A stretch of DNA of 64,000 nucleotides from Eremophila alpestris peregrina (Eukaryota; Chordata; Aves; Passeriformes; Alaudidae). This document shows, piece after piece, positions 1 to 13,335 of the stretch. The translations under genes and the position numbers were made by a program. A model generated the notes under the pieces. The model did no database searches and was not told the DNA's origin. It worked only from the letters and a program-made list of their open reading frames with translations. The first letter of the stretch is position 1, and each line of letters opens with the position of its first letter. Location: NCBI GenBank assembly GCA_009792885.1, contig WMCF01000016.1, positions 16,568,858 to 16,632,857 on the forward strand. The letters run 5' to 3'.

Positions 1-1484
1 AATCCTGAATTTTATTATTTTTATATTATCTGTTCCAGTCAGAAGTATATTTCCATTATTTCCTTATCCACATCACCAAATACAGGTAGGCAATGTTTAC
101 TGATGAATTCTAGCTTTTTGCTCATCACTTCAGTCATTTAAACATCTTCCTTTTTTCATCACTGGAATTCATTTAAGTGCTGATGTATCTTAAAAGATCT
201 TTACCTTTGTGTAACTGGTTTTCTTAGCTATTTGAGCCATGGATTTTCCTCTCATGTTTTTAGCTTCCTTCAGATGTTTTTTAACTTCAAAATAATCTGT
301 GTACGTCGGCTTTTTTGGTTTCACTTTGCTTTTCTTTAATTATGACTCAGAATTAGGCTCTAATATGAATTCCTGCTCCTGTTGTCTCAGTGTAGCAGCA
401 CTCAGCCATCACTTGGGCTGTGTGTGATTCTCCAGGGTGATCCACGTTGCCATGGCAGAGTGGGAACATTTGTATTCTTGGGTAATAGAGGTGTGCTGCT
501 TCCTGGCTAATAAGGTTGATCCTTTTTATAAATTATTTTTCTCATGGTTCCAGAGTCACTCTTAGTAATATACAATAAGTAATAGACTTATTTATTTTCA
601 TAGTTTTCTTTCTGGGTAGTGAATTTATTCCAGTAAAAACAAGTGATATTTTGCTTTCTGTCAGAGGGGCTGTGTAAAATTTTTAGTGAGAAGTAAACTG
701 TTGATTTTTTTTGTAATTTCTATGTATTTTGAGATGGAATTGCATGGAAGGATCTTTGATCTTTTTGGGAGATTCAGTTGTCCCTTGTTTGCAATCAGCA
801 GCACTATCAATGTCCAGAGTGTCAGGAGACAAGGAGAGGGCAAATGGAATTGTGATTTGTGGCCACCTTGGTATGATCATTGCTTTAAACTGCTGGGCTC
901 TGGATTATTGATGGTGATATTTGCATAGCCTCATCAGCTGTTATGTAATATCAGTTATTTTTCACAGTGGTTCTTAAAAATCCAAAGAAAAAAAAGTTGG
1001 AAAAGACAATAAATGTCTGTTCAGCTCTACTAAACAGCAAATCAGTCTTAAGTCACTGAAAGACAAAGCTGCAAATATCTCTCTTGATAAAATAATTTCA
1101 AAGAGTAGGAATAAGAAATATTAAATCCCCAAAATGTTTGATAATGTTTCAAGCAAACCTCTAGGGCTAAATAAATACCCATCTTAGAGAAATAAATTCA
1201 TAATCCTGGAGATATGCCAAGTATGAAACTTCATCTCTGGAAACAGAACACATTTTTAAAAGAAAAATGCATATATAAAAGTAAATTCACTCTTTGTAGA
1301 TGCTGTGACACATTTAAATATTTAAATATGAACTTTTTAGAGGATAAATTCTTATCAACTTGATTTGTAGTTGAGTTGTAGTGAGTACAGTGAATTTGAT
1401 AAAGCAGTTTTTACTGTAGAGCTGTTGTGCCTGCAGGATGATGATTGGGATGAGGCAAGAGCCCAGCCATGCAAACTGGGCTTC

Positions 1485-1508
1485 AATTGATCATTTCAAT
1501 GATCAATT
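1485..1508. repeat. 24-bp inverted repeat with perfect 11-bp arms
   Basis: The left arm AATTGATCATT (1485-1495) is the exact reverse complement of the right arm AATGATCAATT (1498-1508). A 2-base TC spacer separates them. It could be a dimeric transcription-factor site or chance in AT-rich DNA. Confidence 0.85.
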
Positions 1509-1814
1509 AGTGACTTGGCCTCAGATGACTGATAACTCTTGTGTAACTACTAGGATTTTCTGCTACATGAATGGAAAAATGAACAAACACACAAGAAACT
1601 GAGGGAAAAGGTAGGTTCTACCAGCAAATATTTCCTGATCTGTCTGGGCCCTGGTGGCTGCAGCACTTCTGGGCAGTCAGAAGAGGATGCTGCACAGAAG
1701 CAAGATTGTTGTATCCTCAAACTACTAAAATTTACACTGAGTGCCAGCATGGAACTTGCTTTCCTCCTCTGGGACTCTGAGGAGGGAAAGGAACTTGTCT
1801 TTAAAGTATTTAAG

Positions 1815-1906
1815 AATATTTACAAATACTTAGAAATTACATGACCTACAAGATATTTAAAATATTTACAAATACTTCGGAATTACATGACCTGCAAGAC
1901 CTAAAT
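1815..1906. repeat. Tandem duplication of a 46-bp unit (two copies)
   Basis: Copy 1 (1815-1860) and copy 2 (1861-1906) both begin AATATTTACAAATACTT and continue through a shared ATTACATGACCT segment. They differ at a handful of positions, so the duplication is not brand new. No function is evident. Confidence 0.85.
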
Positions 1907-4900
1907 TTTATTTTGCATGCTGCATATAGGTGATTAAAATACTAATGAGAATTCCTAGTGTTCTGCATTTCTATATGAAATTCTGCTTTAATACCTGTAC
2001 ATATCTATGATATGAATATGCAGTCAACACTTTGCACCACTCCCCTACATATTATTTATACAGCATCATTAGCATCAAAGCAACCTTCTGTGAATGTTTC
2101 TGTAGCCATTGTGCAACCTGAGGGTTAAATTTGCATAAAGACACATGTAGGAGTGATGCAAAAGAACATAAACTACTACAAAAGCTGGCCCCTTAGACTT
2201 GCCTTATCTTCCTCTGTGAATCTGGATTATCAAGAATAAAGGGGAACAGAATTCTCATAATGTGTATGATGAGATAATTTATTTAGGGCTCAAAATAATA
2301 TATTACTCATACACATCCTCTCTTCTGGGAAGTGTGCTGGTTTTTTCTGTATGTACCAGAGGTCACATCTCTCCTGACTGCATGTTAAGGGATGATGCAA
2401 GAGTTTTGGAAATGAATTTTTCCTGTGGATAAGAAAAAGATCCACAAATGTGTTGGGAGAGGGTTGTTTTGTTCTTTTTGCCTCACAGTGTGATAGGCTA
2501 ATACTGAAACCACTGGATATTTTGATGTGGCTTGTGAGCTAATTTTTGAAGAGGTTGAAGTGTGCATGCTAAGTCATCAATTAAGAGTAATTAAATATGT
2601 ACTTGAATTTAGTAGAAGTGCTGATGTGGAATTAGGTATTTTGATGGATGGAGGTTTTGCTGAACAAAATTAATTCCGAGTCAGGAACTGTGATATTTAT
2701 GCAACACTTGATTTTGTTATTAAGTCCTTTCACTGATGTTTAGCTAATGTCTCTGACAGGCCTTTTTCAATCACTCAGTGCTACACTTTTTAAGTTGTTG
2801 CTTCTGTAGGAGTCAGTGGAATTCCTCCTGTGTTCAGCATTAAAAGCCTTTTGGCTCAGGGCTGGATGAGCACTTGAGGCACTTGCCCTGTTTAATTGAG
2901 CCCTGTGTTAGATTCATGGGAGCTGCTTCCAGTTGCTGAAGGATCAAGTGAAGATTTAATTGTAGCTGAAACCTGAGTTCTTCTGTGAGTCACCTCAGCA
3001 GAAAGGAAAATCATTTGTGTGTTTTGTGTCAGAACCATAAGTGTGCACCACGTGGCTTGATGGTGTATTCAGGGAAGCTGGGAGTGTGACTCCTAAAATA
3101 CTTCCTTTTCTTTCCACAAACCTTTAAAACTGATTCTTTTTCTAAATATGTCTAAAACACTGGACATTAAACATGCCCAAAGGCTTCATTTTAGCTGTGA
3201 TCCAGAGGGGCCTGTCTCAGTTTGTGACCAGAAATCAGCTGAAGAGCACACACCAGTGCTTGTTGTCCTTTCCTTTACCCTGCTTCCCTTTCAGAATCTG
3301 TCTTTCCACAATCTTTTCTCATTAAATTAGTTAAACGTTTGCATCAACATGAAATGAAGAGAAATAAATGTTTGTTTGTTGGCAGGCACCACCTCTTGAC
3401 AATGAACTGGGACAGTAACCAGCAGTGTATAAAAAGGGAAGGTGAATCCAGTGCTTCCATGAGGCATTTCTTTCCAGCCTTTCCAGCTCCTGTTTTTGTC
3501 CCAGCCTGCCCAGTGTAACATTATATTGCAATGAGCCTTTTGTAGTCTGTTCTAACTGGCAGCAGGATTTTAAATGGCCTGGAAGCTCCTTTTGCAAAGA
3601 GAATTATGTCTCACTATCACTTCACAGGGACTGTGCTTGGGAATACTGAGATCTGCTATCAGCTTTGTTAACTATGCAAACAATTAGGCCTTTGGAAAAA
3701 CTTACCTGTAACATATTCAGCATATCAGACAGGATCTTAAATACTACTTACTCTTTTTTTTTTTTTTCCCCATATACCTTCTGCTAGTCAGTTTTAGAAT
3801 ACTTGCAGTTTTTTTCCTTTGGTGGTTACTTCAATATTTCTGAAGATTAGGTTTTTTTGGGGTGACAGTGCTGGCTTTTTGTTTTCATAACCTATTTCCC
3901 AGTGTGGGTAACTGCTTGTAAACTAAATATTTAACATGTTGCTGTGATGAATTATTTCCACTGCTTCAGGCACATAATTAAACAAATTAAAGGTGGAGTT
4001 CCATTTTCAGCATCTCAGCTTTATCCCTATTTACAGCTAGTTTTATTCTTGTTTGTAATTACCAATGAAGTAGTAGCCCTAAAATATATTGTTAAAGTGT
4101 GACATCAGTAAGTATTCTTCATTTATACTGTTGCCTCCTGTTTCATGCTTAATTTGCAATTTTTAACTCTTTTTTTCTCTATGCTGATGTCTTTAATAGG
4201 CATTTGTTTCTTTTTGTTTGAAAATCACAGAGTGCTGTTTATCCTTCCTTCTGTTCCCCCTAAATTTGTAAGCAGTTTTCACAAAGGAATTCATGTGGAT
4301 GCAGCCAAACTGATCTCTAGTTTTTGCCAATATTCTTCTTTCCTGTGTGCCACAGCAGGGATGGCTCTCACCTCTTTGCACCACGTTTTCCAGTAGCTGC
4401 TGAGTGTTTTCCCAGTTCCAGAGGAGTGGCACTCCTGTCACCCAAGGGACACTGTGAAGGGCAGGGTACCACTCACAGGCTGCAGTCTGTGTCCTGACAA
4501 ACACTGCACTGTGCTGCAGAACAACAGAGGAACTGAAAACCTGGTATGCAAATCTGAAGGTAGTTGTCCTCTTTATAAAAAGACAAGGCTGAGCTTTTTA
4601 ATGATTAAGAGTCTTGGGGGAATTTTTTTCTACCCTCATGGTTTATTTATGGGCTTGCTATTTGCATCTTTGTTTATACTTTTTGGAAGAGACAACTTTT
4701 TATATTTTTATGTCCACTTGGTGCCTTTGTGGCCACCTCCATATAAAACCAAATAAAGCAGTTGGTCAGTTCTCTCACATATTATATAAACTCCCCATTC
4801 ATATAAAAGGATTCCTGTGCATTTGTTTTAATTGAAATGACTTATCAGTAACACTCCCTTTACTTTAGACACCTTGTTTGGAATGATTGCTTTAGGAAAT

Positions 4901-7262
4901 TGGTGGCAGAGGAGTGGTTACTTTTGCAGAAACAAACTAGAGTATTTGGTTTTAACAAATATTTATCTTTAGCAAGAGTTAAAAACTAAAACATATGTGA
5001 AATCAAATGGATATTTAAGTTGGCAGTAACATGAAGGAGTGGGCCTGAAACTTTGATAGGAGGAAAGAACAATTCCCTTTATATCATGCACCATGGCTCA
5101 AAAGTACAGCATGATGCTTGTGAAAGTTTGCTGTCATGTCATTTTAGTCCTAACACGTTCATGGGTGTGCCTAATTTGAAGATCTTGTGAATATCATCAA
5201 GATCTTGTAAAGCTTATCTATGTACAGAGATAACCAAACCCCTCTAAGCTACAGCTGTCCTGGCAGAACATGGTACAGCAAGAATGCTCCAGCAGGAGGG
5301 AAATTAGAGCTCATAAAGTGCAGCATCTCTGGTTATGAAATAAAGTCTCACTTCCCAAATCTACTGCTAGGAAAGGGAAATTCCTGAGACATCAAGCTCT
5401 TTATGAGTGAGGTTTTTATTTCCAGTGAGGCCTTTGCTCTGTCCCAGTGTTCCAATGATCTCTTGTCTCAATTAAGAGGTAATGCATGAGCATTATTTGG
5501 CTTTCCATCAAAACATCCTGCAAAAGACCCCCAGTGGGAAGAGCCCAGAGTGGTAAAATGATGCCTGTAGGCAGCTGATGGGAGTGGGGGCATGAGATGA
5601 AATAAAAGGGAAATTCAGGCTTTTCTCAAAATTCAGAAGGGCCCTTGGGAAATATGCAGAGTGGAAGAAAATGTATTTAGGGGAAGGCTGAAAGCTGAGA
5701 GGATAAAATCTGTATGTTTGTCCTTACTCTGAATGATCTTAGGGTGATCTTTGTACAAGGATCTTCTCATAAATATTGTTTCCTCCTCTCAGGGGCACTG
5801 AGTTGTCCAGGAAGGTTAATATGTGTATAACTGTGCAGAGAACAGGTAGTTCTGGTCAGGCTGCTCTTTTTTTTTTTTAATAATTGCTGTGAGCAATTTC
5901 TGGTGAGCCAGATTTTGGCAGATAACATGGGTTATTCTGAAATGGCATTTTCTCCCTTTGAGTCTATGTGAATCTGATCTCTTCTAAAGCCTCTTTATGC
6001 AATTTTGGTTTAGTGCTGTGTCCTTGATGAAGAATAGTTATGGTATGATTTTCACATCATGATAAATTATGTTCTAGGCCTAAACTCTGAAATGAATTTT
6101 GCTTAAAAAAATAACAGGTCAGGCTCAGGAACTTTGATATTCTGCACCTTTCTTGTATTATTTGCTTCTGTATTCCTTTCTTCTATTTTTTGACTGCATC
6201 TTTACAACTGCCATCTGTAATCCTCACTCCTATTTTAAGTTTTTCCTTTTATTATTTTCCATTGACTTTGAACTTCTTCTGGTACATTGAGATTAAAAAG
6301 ACAGCAAAAAAATACATCCTGAAACTCGGGGTGACCTGTTATCCCATGCTATTTCCCACTAATTTCTTCATTATTGTTTCAATGCTAAAGCTTTTTAATA
6401 AAAAAATTAGTAAGATAAATCAGCATATTTTTCAATTATTTTATTTCAGAAGTTGTTTTTGTTTTTTAATTAACTTTTTAAACAAACAAGAAAAAATCAA
6501 CAGCAAAAATGTCTTTTAAACATTTCTGTTTGAAACAAACAGTGCCATGGATTAGCTGATTTAGGAGCATTGTGAAGCTTCAGTAAAATGACAAGAAACT
6601 TAAATACTGGGAAGTGTTTGAGCACTCTCTTTTGATGTGTCTGTCTGTATTAACAAAAGGAGCCAGAAAGGAGATTCAGAGCTGCTCCTTTCACTGAGTT
6701 ACCTGGCATCTCCCAATCATATCAGGAATGTGTGCAAATGGCTTTGCTACTGAAAAAGAAACAAACCATCCCACATTTCAATCCTAAAGATTTTATTCTA
6801 TAAGGTCTGGGAGATGGACATGGAGAGGAAAACAAAAAAGAAATGCACCTGATAGTGTCTCCTTAAACCAGCAGATGAGGCTGTTTCCTATTTTATCTAT
6901 TTTGCAACACTGTAAACCCCTGGCAACCTGGAACTGCAATGAAATGCCTGTCTCCAGGTATGATTTGGTAAATGGAAATGCCTCCCCCCACCTTTTTTCT
7001 TTTTTTTTTTTTTCACTGTAACACATGTCACAGATTCTTAGGTTCAGAACCAGCTATCAAGTAGATCATCAAGGTATATTTTTTTAATCTATAAATTCAT
7101 GCCAGATGGATTTGTGTCTTCCAAGGTGCCAGGCTTGGGGTGAGAAGGGGCTTCACTGTTTTTTGGGCCTGATTCTGTTTTAATAAGTGTAGAATTTAAT
7201 CTAGAATTTATGCTCACTCAGTCATCTTAAATTTGATTCCTTGCTAAAAAGCTTGAGAGATC

Positions 7263-7295
7263 TGTGTGTGTGTGTCCATATATATATATATATAG
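7263..7295. repeat. Compound (TG)n(TA)n microsatellite
   Basis: A TG dinucleotide run is followed after a short CCA interruption by an uninterrupted TA run. It is a simple repeat likely to vary in length between individuals. Confidence 0.9.
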
Positions 7296-10200
7296 TCCAG
7301 TATATTTATCTTTCTGTCTCTGTTAAGAATAGTTCTTATTTTCCAAGCAACTTGGATTTTCCTTTTTCCTGGAATTCTGTTGGAAAGTTGTGACATGAAA
7401 CAAAAGCATAAATATGAGTAATGAGTAGACAAGTGAGACACCATCATAAAGGTTTTTATTGCAATGGAGATTGCACTTGGTTTGGCAGATGATCAGTCAG
7501 AGAGATCTCATAATCACTTGTTAAGTATCCACTTTGTTCCACCTTAATCAAGAGAGTTGTAGATTGTCACCTTTGAAATAGCTGTTTTAAATCAATAAAG
7601 TGTAGTGGACTGTGTAATCATGATCCTCTGATGGCGCAGTTCCCTTCAGTTCTCTTTTTTAACCTGGCTAGATGGAGCAGTGAGGGTTTGGGAGAACTCA
7701 AATACGTGGGTTTTCCTGGGGGAGAAAGAAAAAAACAACCCAAACCCCCCTGTCAGGAACAGCTCCTGCTCTGCTGAATGAGCCAAAATTCTCTCTCCCA
7801 AAACATTTCCTCGTTGTGCTCTCTGCTGCTTTTTCAGAGCACACCCAGAGATATCTGTTCCCTCTGTGTGTTTTCTCCTTTCCTTGGAAGGGCCCTGCCA
7901 GGAGGTTCTGCAGCTGCCCAAAGTGCAGTTTCATAATCAGCTCAATGTGCTCTGGGAGGGAGCTGGCAGCAGAATGGCAAATCCTGTGCTCCAGACACTT
8001 GGGGTGTGTTCCCATTGCTCCTCCAGGAGCACTGGTGTGCCTGTGCTGCCTGTTACCTGCTCTGCTGAGTCAACTAAACTGTTTTTTGGGAAAAATGTCC
8101 CACCAGAGCAAACTCAACCATTCATTTGGTGAATAATCTCCTCTGAGGTGACTCCTGGGTGTCCATGTGTCAAGGGTGATTGGAGAGACATGGGAATTTA
8201 TGGCCAGATTTGAGATGGAGAATAAGATCACCCTTTTGAAATTCCATAATGTTTATATTGGTGTCTCTGCTTGGGAACTGCATGACACCCGTGTTTGTGT
8301 GTTGAAGATGACAGATAATGTGAGGTTTAGACTTTGAGAAGGTGTCTCTTGGCTATTTATCAGTTCTGCTTATTAATATAAATCATGATAATTCCAGTAA
8401 ATTGGGTTCTTCAAGGGAGTTGGTCAGGGGGAACATTAAATTTTATGATGCCATTTGCATACTGAGATCACTCCAAAATTATTAACACTACAGTCAGTAA
8501 AACGTAGTATGTATTAATTGAAAGATCTCTATATTTGAAAATGTTTGATAGCTGTGCCAAGGAACATAAATCTGAATTTCTCACTAAGTACAAAAATTGC
8601 CCAGTATGTCTGTACCACTCTATATGTTGTTGTTTGGTTTTTTTCCCATCTATTACAGTTTGGTGTTTCTGGGTATAAACTGAAATGTTAACCTGTGACC
8701 AATTTACACCCATTAGTAATTTATCTTCAGGAGCCCTTGTACTCAGTGAACCACAAGTTCTAATGGGGAAGGTTTCAAGGTTTCCTACAGAAGCATTGCC
8801 AAATGATGGCAGTTTAGCTGAAAACCAGGTAAATCTACGTGTCCTCTTCCCTGTTTAAAGAGGTTCCCACAGGTTCCCTTGAGTCAGAAAGAAGCTGAAT
8901 GCTGTCCTTTAACCATTAACAGGTGCAAGGGCTGGGCACAAGGCTGGGCACATTTGTGATAGGACACAATGGAGTGTTTTCCCAGGAGCAGTTGCAGGAG
9001 GTGTTTGATGGTGAGCAAACAGTGTGACATTAACAGCAATACCTGCACTGAGGAAGGCTGGCCTGGCCTGGAAGCACCACAGCTCCTGTGGCTGCCTCAG
9101 TTCTGCCCAGGCCACAGAACTCTGCTTCCCCCTCGTTATTGAGAGAGTATTTTGGTTTTTAGTTGCTGGCATGTTCTTTAATACAAGGCAAGACCTAAAA
9201 GCTCTTTATCCCTTCATCTTTCCTTCCTCACCCACAGATTAGAGGCTGTAAGAACAGACTTTAGGGAGGTGCTTAGATGGGGTTGGTCTTGTTCCCTTCT
9301 GCCTTAATACCCTGTCAAAGCTACAAGGATTTCACCAGTCTTTTGCTTTAAAGACCTCCAACAATTTATCTTCTTTTCCACATATTTTCTCTTATAAATG
9401 AAAAAATTTCCCCACAACACTGGTTTTCATTTGTTTGTGTTTTGGGTTGTGTCCCACTGGTAAATAGTTGTTTTTCTTTTCAATAAATGTACAGGCCTCC
9501 TGTGCGTAGGAAATGTTTTTTAATTGTCTATGTGTAAAAAATATAGTCTGTCTGGAAATTCTTTAGAGTTAGATATACAGTACAGAGTTCTTCTTTATGC
9601 TGTGTCTATAATTTTATAACTCCCTCAGACTGTATGCAGCAATTAAAGTCCTTGGTAGTTATAATGTCTGTTTATCCATGTCTGTGGTAAGTTTGTGCAA
9701 GCTCTTATCTGCTAACAACATAGATGTGGCTTTATCTTTATTCACATAAAATCACCTTTCTTGTTATTTACAGCCTCAATCCTGAAGACATGACTTTATT
9801 TCTACAATATTTTACTGTGGTTCAAAGCACCACTATGCTTTCTAAAAAAGCCACCAAATGACACACTCCAGTCCTATTCCAATCTTTTTATCTATGTAGG
9901 GTCAGTGATTCTCAGTCAGTGTGAGATAGTGAAATGACAGAGCATGAAATTTCCTGCACTTATAGGATGTGTGTGAAATTATGTAGAAAAACCAGGGATT
10001 CAAGAAATAACATAGCATGGAGCAGTGGTGTTGTCCTGATATGAGAAAAAAAGCAAAGCTTGAAAATTTGAATGATGTGAGTTACATAAGTACATTCAAT
10101 TTCTGCTGGTCTGAGTATAAAATAATAAAAAGTATGAAACTCAATCCTATTTAAACATAATTCTATCTTTTGAAACTGAAAATGCTGTTGTAGTTTAAAA

Positions 10201-12554
10201 CAAAAAGTATTTTGTAGCACAATTTCACTGTGGTATTATCAAGTCCATTTAATATTTTTGGACTCATTGCCTTGAATTTGTGATTTTTAAACCTGATTTC
10301 TCCAGGCAGTTATTTCTAGGTCACAGGATAGGATCTTTTGTGTCATGATTACTCTTTTCATAAAGAACAAAATATCCTTTCTTTTATATAGAAGTCTTTC
10401 ATTTTAGGAGCCAGGAGAACTAAGATGTACCTATTATAGCAAAAATCTTTCTCATGAGCTTGCAAGACCTTTGTATTATTGGCACCCAATTTTATCACGA
10501 GTCTCAGATAATGCTATTTTTCCCCCTCAGATGTGGATTTAATGAACTTTTTATAGCAAAGAGTGTTAACATTAAATACTTGCCTGATACTTTTTGTTTT
10601 TCCTCCTCAAAGTGAATAAGTGAACTGTGGACTGTTCTGGCAATTTCATTCTCATTCCCTGGTGAATTTACAAATTGCAAAAAATGGCAAATGAGAGAGT
10701 CCGGTGTTGATGGCTTCCCACTACCAAAGTATCCTGAGAAACAGGGATTGTGCCACAAAGCACAGTCAGATACAGCACTCTGAGGAAAAGAGATTCCAGG
10801 CCTGTGGTGCTCTCCCAACTACTTCATGTGACATCAAAACCAGAACTGCTGAGGGGATGAAGTGGGGGCTGGAGAACTGGAGGTACTGTTACATTATGCA
10901 TTCCTGCTGCAGTTTTAAACTCATTTATTTACACACTGAAATAGCACAGGGTACCAGCCCATCTGCTGAGATCCCTGGCTGGATTTTGCAGGTCACTGAG
11001 CTCTGTGCTCACAGACCTCAAGGCTCCTAATTAAAACTCATCCAGGTTATGTCCACACCAGCTGTAGTTACACCACCTGACAGGGGAATTCCAGTTAAGC
11101 AACACCTGAAGGTCATTAATGGCACCAAAGCTTCTGATACTTCAGTCCAAGCATGTTGTAGATTATACCTGAAATGAGTAATAAGACCTGATAATGCAGG
11201 GAGAAGTAATATATGTTAAATAGGCTTTTGTCCCTCCAGGTTTAAGTTTCACCTGTGTATTTTCAGAGCACCACCTCAAATTGCCCAAGTGGTAGTTCTG
11301 CACCTTGGAAGGCTGGAGGAAAAGGTGGAGAGGGAAGTGCCCTGCTAGAGAGGGAGTATTAAAACTTGGTGTCCTCGGTGTTGTTTACCCATGCACTCAA
11401 ACCTCCACTTTATTTTTAACTCTGTAGGTGTGCATTTTTCAGAGCTGTGAAAGAATGTGCTATGCTGGAGTTCCTTTTAAAATGGAGACAAGTTAGTTTT
11501 GCCATTGCAAGACAATACATTGGTATTATTTCCCTACATATTTCTCAGTGTAAGCCTAATAAGTGTTAAAATACTATTTCCCTGAAGTACAGTTAGTTTT
11601 TAATGAAAGTATCATAAATACCACAATCTTTCAGTCCTGAGTGAAACTTCTTTATAACACTCTTAAAAGTCAGAATTGTATGGTCAATTCCTGTATTTTA
11701 GAAATGCATTTCTAGTAACACAACAGGGAGAAACTTTGTAAACACAGATGACAGAAACCTACTTTAAAGAAATCACTGTCATTGTTTTCATCTTCATCAA
11801 ATGGCCAAAGGAGCAAGAATTCCTTTTTTATGTAGGCATGTATAATATACTAAAAAAGGAAAAGTGATTATCAATTAGTATTTTAGCACATATTTTGTTT
11901 AAATCCCATTTTTTAGTGAAATTGGATCATGTGTTTAAGTTAAACAATACACATTAAAAAAATATCAATGACTCATTGCAGGTTTATGCAAGTTTTATTT
12001 TCAGCCTTCTAGGTGCATCTTCTCTCTCCATAAAAAAGGCACAGTTTACTTTGCTTTGACTTTCTTCTGAAAAGCGGCAATAGAGAGTCAAGTTCGGGTA
12101 CTATCCAAATTATACAAATGTTCATTAGACAGAGGAAAGCTCCTGAGTGTTAATTACCTCCTTTTGTGCCAGCCTGGCCCCTGTCATGAAGAGCCTTGTG
12201 AGGAAGCAGGAGAGGAAAGGGGGAATTTCAGAGAGCCCTTAGGGATTGTTTTAAAATGGTCACTGAAGGGTAAATTTCACTGCTTGTGGTCAAAACTCAT
12301 AGTCATGAAAATTACTAGATTAAGGGGTTTAGAATTTAATCCTGTGTGTGTAAATTCATACTTGGGAAAACAGCTTAATGTTTAATTTTTTAGGAATGTT
12401 ACACAGATGTTCATCTTTCTGCTTCTAACATTGGGTATTTGAATGACCTGGTGTATTGGAGCACAAGGCTAATTAAACAGACACTTGACTGCAAGAAAAA
12501 ACATCTGTAAAATTCGAACCAGAGTAGCTGAAAACAGTAGCTGAAAAGACATTG

Positions 12555-12725
12555 GAAGGGACTGCCCAGGTGGATGGTGGAGTCACTGGGAGTGACTGGA
12601 GGTGTTTAAGGAAAGACTGGATGTGGCGTTTAGTGTCGGGTTGACAAAGTGGTGACTGGTTGTGAATCGGACTTGATGGTTTTGGAGGTCTTTTCCAACC
12701 TAATTGATTTAGTGATTCCGTGAAA
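12555..12725 (+). mobile_element. CR1 LINE 3'-end fragment, sense orientation
   Basis: The stretch reads like the CR1 3' untranslated tail. It contains a TGCCCAGG...GTGGAGTCACTGGGAG block, then GGAGGTGTTTAAGGAAAGACTGG, then a GGACTTGATGG...GGTCTTTTCCAACCTAAT segment, and ends at GTGATTC-like sequence typical of the CR1 3' terminus. It is 5' truncated, as most avian CR1 copies are, and has no coding capacity. Divergence from the canonical tail suggests an old copy. Boundaries are approximate. Confidence 0.85.
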
Positions 12726-12804
12726 CACAAAGGGGTCAAAACCTCCCCTATTTTGGGTGTGGGACTGTGTGCAGAGCCTCTGTTGCGATCTCATCTTCCA
12801 CACA

Positions 12805-13205
12805 GTGAGCACGTTATTATGGGCACCCCATCCCGCAGAACACGCTGAGCTGGAAGGGACCCATCGGGATCAGAGCCAAAGTCCTGGACATCCCAAAATC
12901 CCACCCTGGCCCTGAGATCATTGTCCGAACTCTCCTTGAGGCCGTGACCGAGGGGAGCCTGCTCAGTGCCCGACCCCACCATCCTGATAAAGATGAAGTC
13001 TCCCTCAGTCTCCTTTTCTCCAAGCTGGACAAACCAAGCCGCTCCTCATAAGTCTTCCCCTCCCCATCCTCATGGCCTCTTCTGGATTCTCTCTAACAGC
13101 TTAATCCCCTTTTTATAGCGTGGTGCCCCAAACTACACACAGGACTGAAGGTGAGACCATTGCAGGGCAGAGCGGGAGCACCCCCTCCTTGGACCGGCCC
13201 TTCCC
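12805..13205 (-). mobile_element. CR1 LINE fragment, antisense, abutting the IPPK CpG island
   Basis: Read on the + strand this is the reverse complement of a CR1 3' region. It begins with a GCTGGAAGGGACCCATCGGGATC-type 3' end. It continues through a CCTTGAGG...CTGCTCAGTGCCCGACCCC block and a CTCCTTTTCTCCAAGCTGGAC...CGCTCCTCATA block. It ends with GTGCCCCAAACTACACACAGGACTGAAGGTGAG at the 5'-truncated edge. Host CpG-island sequence starts immediately after, near 13206. The element therefore lies within about 250 bp of the IPPK start codon. No CR1 coding sequence is retained. Confidence 0.85.
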
Positions 13206-13294
13206 GGAGGCAGAATCCGCTTTTTCGCGGCTGGTCCCGGCCGGGCGGTGCCTGAGGGCTCCCGCTGCCCCGCACAGCGCTGCCCGTCCCGGCC

Positions 13295-13297
13295 ATG
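13295..13297 (+). promoter_or_regulatory. IPPK: Upstream AUG in strong Kozak context, out of frame with IPPK
   Basis: The ATG at 13295 has G at -3 and G at +4, a strong initiation context. Its frame is offset by 152 nt from the IPPK start and stays open through exon 1. In the spliced mRNA it would continue through exon 2 and stop early in exon 3, so it would overlap and compete with the main start. A second ATG at 13328, also in good context, shares this frame. It matters only if transcription begins upstream of 13295 or 13328. Confidence 0.5.
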
Positions 13298-13324
13298 GCG
13301 GCGGCGGCGGCGCTGCCCGGCTCC

Positions 13325-13335
13325 AAGATGGCGGC
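13325..13335 (+). promoter_or_regulatory. IPPK: YY1-type motif AAGATGGCGGC
   Basis: The sequence AAGATGGCGGC is the classic YY1 core. YY1 sites of this form often lie just downstream of the start site in TATA-less CpG-island promoters and may be transcribed. Position and orientation fit that pattern, but binding is inferred. Confidence 0.6.

Larger units (their letters stand above)
1..12550. other. AT-rich intergenic region upstream of IPPK, no gene recognised
   Basis: I saw no exon with a recognisable protein and credible splice sites on either strand across this stretch. The open frames are short (about 110 codons at most) and unrelated to any family I know. In human the gene upstream of IPPK is BICD2, but none of its coiled-coil exons is visible here, so it probably ends beyond the left edge. 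The interval carries a 46-bp tandem duplication near 1815, an inverted repeat at 1485, and a TG/TA microsatellite near 7263. Distal enhancers or non-coding transcripts cannot be excluded from sequence alone. Confidence 0.6.

Noticed and set aside
9480..9500. AATAAA near 9484 as the 3' end of an upstream gene such as BICD2
   Set aside because: No coding exon precedes it, and AATAAA is frequent in AT-rich DNA.
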